The notes beneath the pieces are model-generated. The model searched no databases, was not told the DNA's origin, and worked only from the letters and a program-made list of their open reading frames with translations. Made by a program: the position numbers and the translations under genes. This document shows positions 58,401 to 64,000 of a stretch of 64,000 nucleotides of DNA, one piece after another. This stretch comes from Atherix ibis (taxonomy: Eukaryota; Arthropoda; Insecta; Diptera; Athericidae). The stretch covers positions 1-64,000 of the forward strand of contig CATQJD010000008.1 of assembly GCA_958298945.1 (NCBI GenBank), written 5' to 3'. The stretch's first letter is position 1, and every line of letters starts with the position of its first letter.

Positions 58401-59200
58401 ACAAACCAACAAACCAACAAAGAAACAAACCAACAAACCAACAAACCAACAAACCAACAAACCAACAAGCCAACAAAACCAACAAGCCAACAAACCAACA
58501 AACCATCAAGTCAACAAATCAACAAACCAACAAGCCAACAAACGAAAAAACCAACAAACCAACAAACCAACAAACCAACAAACAAAGTAACCGACAAACC
58601 AACAAACGAACAAACCAACAAGCCAACAAACCAAAAAACGAACAAAGCAAAAACCAACAACCCAACAAACCAACAAACCAACAAGCCAACAAGCCAACAA
58701 ACAAACACACCAACAAACTAACAAACCAACAAACCAACAAGCCAACAAACCAACAAACCAACAAACCAACAAACCAACAAACCAACAAACCAACAAACCA
58801 ACAAACCAACAAACCAACAAACCAAAAAACCAATAAACCAACAAGCCAACAAACCAACAAACCAACAAGCCAATAAGCCAACAAACCAACAAACCAACAA
58901 ACCAACAAACCAAACAACCAACAAACCAACAAACCAACAAGCCAACAAACCAACAAACCAACAAGCCAACAATCCAACAAAACAACAAACCAACAAACCA
59001 ACAAACGAACAAACCAACAAACCAACAAGCCAATAAGCCAACAAACCAATAAACAAACAAACCAACAAAGCAACAAACCAACAAACCAAACAACCAACAA
59101 ACCAACAAACCAACAAGCCAACAAACCAACAAACCAACAAACCAACATACCAAAAAACGAACAAACCAACACACCAACAAACCAACAAACCAACAAAACA
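55442..59200 (+). repeat. Tandem array with a 1,168-1,176-bp period, three copies plus a partial
   Basis: CTAGCC is at 55,442, 56,618 and 57,786 (spacings 1,176 and 1,168), and GTAACCGAC is at 55,995, 57,171 and 58,587 (1,176 and 1,416). The third copy is 248 bases longer because it holds an extra segment with AACAGAACC near 58,217. A partial fourth copy starts at AATCCAACAAAAC (58,971; partners at 57,555 and 56,387) and breaks off near 59,200. This is a local amplification of the left part of composite B3. Confidence 0.85.
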
Positions 59201-62200
59201 AAAAGCCAACAAATGAACAAACCAACAAGCCAACAAACAAACAAACAAACAAACCAACAAACCAACAAACCAACACACCATCAAACCAACAAACCAACAA
59301 ACCAACAAACCAACAAAACAACAAAGAAACACACCAACAAGCCAACAAACAAACACACCAACAAACTAACAAACCAACAAACCAACAAGCCAACAAACCA
59401 ACAAACCAACAAACCAACAAACCAACAAACCAACAAACCAACAAACCAACAAACCAACAAACCAACAAACCAACAAACCAACAAACCAAAAAACCAATAA
59501 ACCAACAAGCCAACAAACCAACAAACCAACAAGCCAATAAGCCAACAAACCAACAAACCAACAAACCAACAAACCAAACAACCAACAAACCAACAAACCA
59601 ACAAGCCAACAAACCAACAAACCAACAAGCCAACAATCCAACAAAACAACAAACCAACAAACCAACAAACGAACAAACCAACAAACCAACAAACCAACAA
59701 CCAACAAGCCAACAAGCCAACAAACCAGCAAACCAACAAGCCAACAAACCAACAAACCAACAAGCCAACAAACCAACAAACGAACAAACCAATATACCAA
59801 CAAACCAACAAACCAACAAACCAACAAACAAACAAACCAACAAAACCAACAAACGAAAAAGCCAACAAACCAACAAACCATCAAACCAGCAAGCCAACAA
59901 GCCAACAAACCAACAAACCTACAAAACAACAAACGAACAAACCAACAAGCCAGCAAACCAACAAACCAACAAACCAACAAACCAACAAACCAACAAACCA
60001 CCAAACCAACAAACCAACAAACCAACAAACCAACAAACCAACAAACCAACAAACCACCAAACGGACAAACCAGCAAACCAACAAAGACACAAACCAACAA
60101 ACCAACAAACCAACAAAACAACAAACGAACAAACCAACAAGCCAGCAAACCAACAAACCAACAAACCAACAAACCAACAAACCAACAAACCAACAAACCA
60201 ACAAGCGAACAAAACCAGCAAGCCAACAAGCCAACAAACCAACAAACCTACAAAACAACAAACGAACAAACCAACAAGCCAGCAAACCAACAAACCAACA
60301 AACGAACAAACCAACAAACCAACAAACCAACAAACCAAAAAAACCAACAAGCCAACAAACCAACAAACCAACAAACCACCAAACGAACAAACCAACAAAC
60401 CAACAAAGACACAAACCAACAAACCAACAAACCAACAAACCAACAAACCAACAAGCGAACAAAACCAACAAGCCAACAAACCAACAAACCAACAAGTCAA
60501 CAAACCAACAAACCAACAAGCCAACAAGCCAACAAACCAACAAACCAACAAACCAACAAACGAACAAACCAACAAACCAACAAACGAACAAACCAACAAA
60601 CCAACAAACCAACAAACCAACAAACCAACAAACCAACAAACCAATAAACCAAGTAATCAACAAACCAACAAACGAACAAACCAACAAGCCAACAAACCAA
60701 AAAACGAACAAACCAACAAGCCAACAAACCAATAAGCAAACAAGCCAACAAACCAATAAACCAATTAACCAACAAACCAACAAACCAACAAACCAACAAA
60801 CCAACAAACCAAAAAACTAACAAACCAAGAAGCCAACAAACCAACAAACCAACAAGCCAACAATCCAACAATCCAACAAAACAACAAACCAACAAACCAA
60901 CAAACGAACAAACCAACAAACCAACAAACCAACAAGCCAATAAGCCAACAACCCAACAAACCGACAAACCAACAAACCAACAAACCAACAAAAACAACCA
61001 AACCAACAAACCAACAAACCAACAAGCCAGCAAACCAACAAACCAACAAACCAACAAACCAACAAACCAACAAACCACCAAACCAACAAACCAACAAACC
61101 AACAAACAAACAAACCAACAAACCAACAAACCACCAAACGAACAAACCAACAAACCAACAAAGACACAAACCAACAAACCAACAAACCAACAAAACAACA
61201 AACGAACAAACCAACAAGCCAGCAAACCAACAAACCAACAAACCAACAAACCAACAAACCAACAAACCAACAAACCAACAAGCGAACAAAACCAGCAAGC
61301 CAACAAGCCAACAAACCAACAAACCTACAAAACAACAAACGAACAAACCAACAACCCAGCAAACCAACAAACCAACAAACCAACAAACCAACAAACCAAC
61401 AAACCAACAAACCAACAAACCAAAAAAACCAACAAGCCAACAAACCAACAAACCAACAAACCACCAAACGAACAAACCAACAAACCAACAAAGACACAAA
61501 CCAACAAACCAACAAACCAACAAACCAACAAACCAACAAGCGAACAAAACCAACAAGCCAGCAAACCAACAAACCAACAAGTCAACAAACCAACAAACCA
61601 ACAAGCCAACAAGCCAACAAACCAACAAACCAACAAACCAACAAACGAACAAACCAACAAACCAACAAACGAACAAACCAACAAACCAACAAACCAACAA
61701 ACCAACAAACCAACAAACCAATAAACCAAGTAACCAACAAACCAACAAACGAACAAACCAACAAGCCAACAAACCAAAAAACGAACAAACCAACAAGCCA
61801 ACAAACCAATAAGCAAACAAGCCAACAAACCAATAAACCAATTAACCAACAAACCAACAAACCAACAAACCAACAAACCAACAAACCAAAAAACTAACAA
61901 ACCAACAAGCCAACAAACCAACAAACCAACAAGCCAACAATCCAACAATCCAACAAAACAACAAACCAACAAACCAACAAACGAACAAACCAACAAACCA
62001 ACAAACCAACAAACCAAAAAGCCAATAAGCCAACAACCCAACAAACCGACAAACCAACAAACCAACAAACCAACAAAAACAACCAAACCAACAAACCAAC
62101 AAACCAACAAACCAACAAACCAACAAACCAACAAACCAACAAAGAAACAAACCAACAAACAAAAAAATCAACAAGCCAACAAGCCAACAAACCAAAAAAC

Positions 62201-62310
62201 GAACAAAGCAACACACCAAAAAACCAACAAGCCAACAAACCAACAAACCAACAAACCAAAAAACCAACAAGCCAACAAACCAACAAACCAACAAACCAAC
62301 AAACCAACAA
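57786..62310 (+). repeat. Composite B3, copy 3, enlarged
   Basis: The marker order is that of B3: CTAGCC 57,786, GTAACCGAC 58,587, GCAAAAACC 58,648, CCAATATACC near 59,790, CCTACAAAACAAC 59,919 and 60,248 (spacing 329), AAAAACAACC 60,990 and again 62,075, AAATCAACAAGCC near 62,165. It is about 1.5 kb longer than copies 1 and 2. The difference comes from an extra 0.65 kb segment (CAAACACACC words near 58,703 and 59,351) and the internal tandem duplication of about 1.08 kb. Confidence 0.78.
59975..62105 (+). repeat. Tandem duplication with a 1,077-1,085-bp period
   Basis: GACACAAA is at 60,086 and 61,163 (1,077), CCTACAAAACAAC at 60,248 and 61,325 (1,077), and AAAAACAACC at 60,990 and 62,075 (1,085). 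The two copies abut near 61,040. The second copy differs by AACAACCCAGC (near 61,351) where the first has AACAAGCCAGC. One octamer was gained between the markers. Confidence 0.85.
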
Positions 62311-64000
62311 ACTAACAAACCAACAAACCAACAAACCAACAAACCAACAAACCAACAAACAAACAAACCAACAAACCAACTAACCAACAAACAAACAAGC
62401 TAACAAACCAACAAACCAACAAACCAAAAAGCCAACAAACCAAAAAACCAACAAACCAACAAACCAACAAACCAACAAACGAACAAACGAACAAACCAAC
62501 AAACCAACAAACCAACAAGCCAACAAACCAACAAACCAACAAGCCAACAATCCAGCAATACAACAAACCAACAAACCAACAAACGAAGAAACCAACAAAC
62601 CAACTAGCCAATAAGCCAACAAACCAACAAACCAACAAACCAACAAAGTAACAAACCAACAAACCAAACAACCAACAAACCAACAAACCAACAAGCCAAC
62701 AAACCAACAAACCAACATACCAAAACACGAACGAACCAACAAACCAACAAACCAACAAACCAACAAAACAAAAAGCCAACAAACGAATAAACCAACAAGC
62801 CAACAAACCAACACACCAACAATACAACAAACCAACAAACCAACAAACCAACAAACCAACAAACCAACAAACCAACAAACCAACAAACCAACAGAGAAAC
62901 AAACCAACAAACCAAAAAACCAACAAGCCAACAAGCCAACAAACCAACAAACCAACAAACCAACAAACCAACAAACCAACAAAGAAACAAACCAACAAAC
63001 CAACAAACCAACAAACCAACAAGCCAACAGAACCAACAAGCCAACAAACCAACAAACCAACAAGTCAACAAACCAACAAACCAACAAGCCAACAAGCTAA
63101 CAAACCAACAAACCAACAAACCAACAAACCAAAAAACCAACATACCAACAAACCAAAAAACCAACAAGCCAACAAGCCAACAAACCAACAAACCAACAAA
63201 CCAACAAACCAACAAACCAACAAAAAAACAAACCAACAAACCAACAAACCAACAAACCAACAAACCAACAAGCCAACAAAACCAACAAGCCAAAAAACCA
63301 ACAAACCAACAAGCCAACAAATCAACAAACCAACAAGCCAACAAACGAAAAAACCAACAAACCAACAAACCAACAAACCAACAAACAAAGTAACCGACAA
63401 ACCAACAAACGAACAAACCAACAAGCCAACAAACCAAAAAACGAACAAAGCAAAAACCAACAAACCAACAAACCAACAAACCAACAAGCCAACAAGCCAA
63501 CAAACAAACACACCAACAAACTAACAAACCAACAAACCAACAAGCCAACAAACCAACAAACCAACAAACCAACAAACCAACAAACCAACAAACCAACAAA
63601 CCAACAAACCAACAAACCAACAAACCAACAAACCAACAAACCAAAAAACCAATAAACCAACAAGCCAACAAACCAACAAACCAACAAGCCAATAAGCCAA
63701 CAAACCAACAAACCAACAAACCAACAAACCAAACAACCAACAAACCAACAAACCAACAAGCCAACAAACCAACAAACCAACAAGCCAACAATCCAACAAA
63801 CCAACAAAGCAACAAACCAACAAACCAAACAACCAACAAACCAACAAACCAACAAGCCAACAAACCAACAAACTAACATACCAAAAAACGAACAAACCAA
63901 CACACCAACAAACCAACAAACCAACAAAACAAAAAACGAACAAACCAACAAACCAACAAACCAACAAAACAAAAAGCTAACAAACGAACAAACCAACAAA
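62311..64000 (+). repeat. Right end of the window: B1 start joined to B3 words, array continues
   Basis: AAGCTAAC (G at 62,399) begins as module B1 does, but the match stops near 62,515. The sequence then continues with the B3 words AATCCAGC (about 62,550), CTAGCC (62,604), AACAGAACC near 63,027, GTAACCGAC (63,390) and GCAAAAACC (63,451). The CGAACGAACC word near 62,728 is preceded by AAAACA instead of AAAAAA. An uninterrupted consensus run of about 100 bases lies near 63,545-63,643. The last bases are still octamers, so the array goes on. Confidence 0.72.

Larger units (their letters stand above)
1..64000 (+). repeat. Octanucleotide satellite array, consensus (CCAACAAA)n, filling the window
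   Basis: Every stretch I read resolves into CCAACAAA octamers or one- to two-base variants of it, always in the same orientation. I saw no insertion of unrelated sequence longer than about 12 bases. Common variants are CCAACAAG, CGAACAAA, CTAACAAA, CCAATAAA, CCAAAAAA, CAAACAAA, CCAACACA, GCAACAAA, TCAACAAA, CCAACAAT, CCAGCAAA, CCGACAAA, CCACCAAA, CCAAACAA and GAAACAAA. Occasional 7-, 9- and 12-base units shift the phase. The consensus is 5 A and 3 C, so the strands are A/C-rich and T/G-rich. No array boundary is visible at either end. Function is unknown; satellites of this kind usually form constitutive heterochromatin, which is inference here. Confidence 0.98.
33900..64000 (+). repeat. Domain B: same octamer, different variant set, mosaic of 0.75-7.2 kb repeats
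   Basis: From about 34 kb a new set of marker words replaces that of domain A. AAAAACAACC occurs at 34,091, 35,528, 36,942, 41,107, 46,098, 53,339, 60,990 and 62,075. GCGAACAAAACC occurs from about 35,009 onward. GACACAAA occurs from about 36,416 (GACATAAA at 34,962). CTAGCC occurs from 39,593, AGGTC from 39,138, and GTAACCGAC from 44,350. Orientation and consensus octamer do not change. Organisation is less regular than in domain A: modules are shuffled and locally multiplied. The array continues past the right end of the window. Confidence 0.85.

Noticed and set aside
59213..59500. + strand open frame with an ATG start (95 codons)
   Set aside because: It is short, wholly repetitive, and starts at a variant octamer near the broken fourth copy of a tandem block. 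There is no supporting signal.
1..64000. CRISPR array
   Set aside because: Repeats are 8 bases and contiguous. There are no 25-40-base repeats separated by unique spacers and no cas genes. Variant octamers are not spacers.
1..64000. Telomere
   Set aside because: The - strand TTTGTTGG resembles G/T-rich telomere repeats, but it has no run of three or more G, is heavily mutated, has kb-scale HORs and does not end in the window. A subtelomeric location is possible but not shown.
1..64000. Sequencing or assembly artefact (slippage, homopolymer errors)
   Set aside because: The odd units and variant octamers recur in the same order in distant copies, and copies differ by specific point changes. 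This is the pattern of real HORs. Copy numbers of the tandem blocks could still be misassembled and need spanning reads.
1..64000. tRNA, rRNA, ncRNA, promoters, terminators, origins
   Set aside because: With almost no G or T on one strand there are no complementary arms for stable stems, no tRNA or rRNA landmarks, and no promoter-like or terminator-like element that stands apart from the repeat.

Overview
The whole 64,000-base window is one satellite-DNA array. I found no gene, RNA gene, transposon or unique sequence in it. The repeat unit is an octamer, CCAACAAA in the phase used here (TTTGTTGG on the - strand), in the same orientation from the first base to the last. The + strand is therefore almost only A and C, with scattered G and T from point variants. 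Both window ends lie inside the array, so its full length is unknown.

The octamers are not uniform. About twenty variant octamers (for example CCAACAAG, CGAACAAA, CTAACAAA, CCAATAAA, CCAAAAAA, CAAACAAA, CCAACACA, GCAACAAA) occur in a fixed long-range order, and this order is copied as higher-order repeats (HORs). I mapped these with rare marker words. Domain A (1 to about 33.9 kb) has a 2.5-2.8 kb HOR: a 2.5 kb pair at 2.3-7.15 kb, a 2.7 kb pair at 7.2-12.15 kb, and a train of eight units between anchors at 9,398 and 30,186. It ends with a 1.7 kb tandem pair at 30.4-33.9 kb. Domain B (about 33.9 kb to the end) uses different markers (AAAAACAACC, GCGAACAAAACC, GACACAAA, CTAGCC, AGGTC, GTAACCGAC). 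It is a mosaic of modules. A composite of about 3 kb recurs at 43.3, 50.4 and 57.8 kb, roughly every 7.2 kb, with nested tandem duplications of 753, 961, about 1,085, about 1,170 and about 1,510 bp.

An array of this size with nested HORs suggests the heterochromatin of a eukaryote (pericentromeric, subtelomeric or sex-chromosome), but nothing here identifies the taxon. The closest known analogues in architecture are diverged simple satellites such as human satellites II/III and the 7-bp satellites of the Drosophila virilis group. This is a comparison of type, not a claim of homology.

Long open frames exist on both strands only because the octamer contains no stop codon in any of six frames. 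On the - strand every frame reads the same octapeptide (V-C-W-F-V-G-L-L) starting at TTG, and on the + strand Q-Q-T-N-K-P-T-N. None is annotated as coding. All positions and distances were read by eye from marker words: marker positions should be right to a base or so, and block edges to about 10-50 bases.
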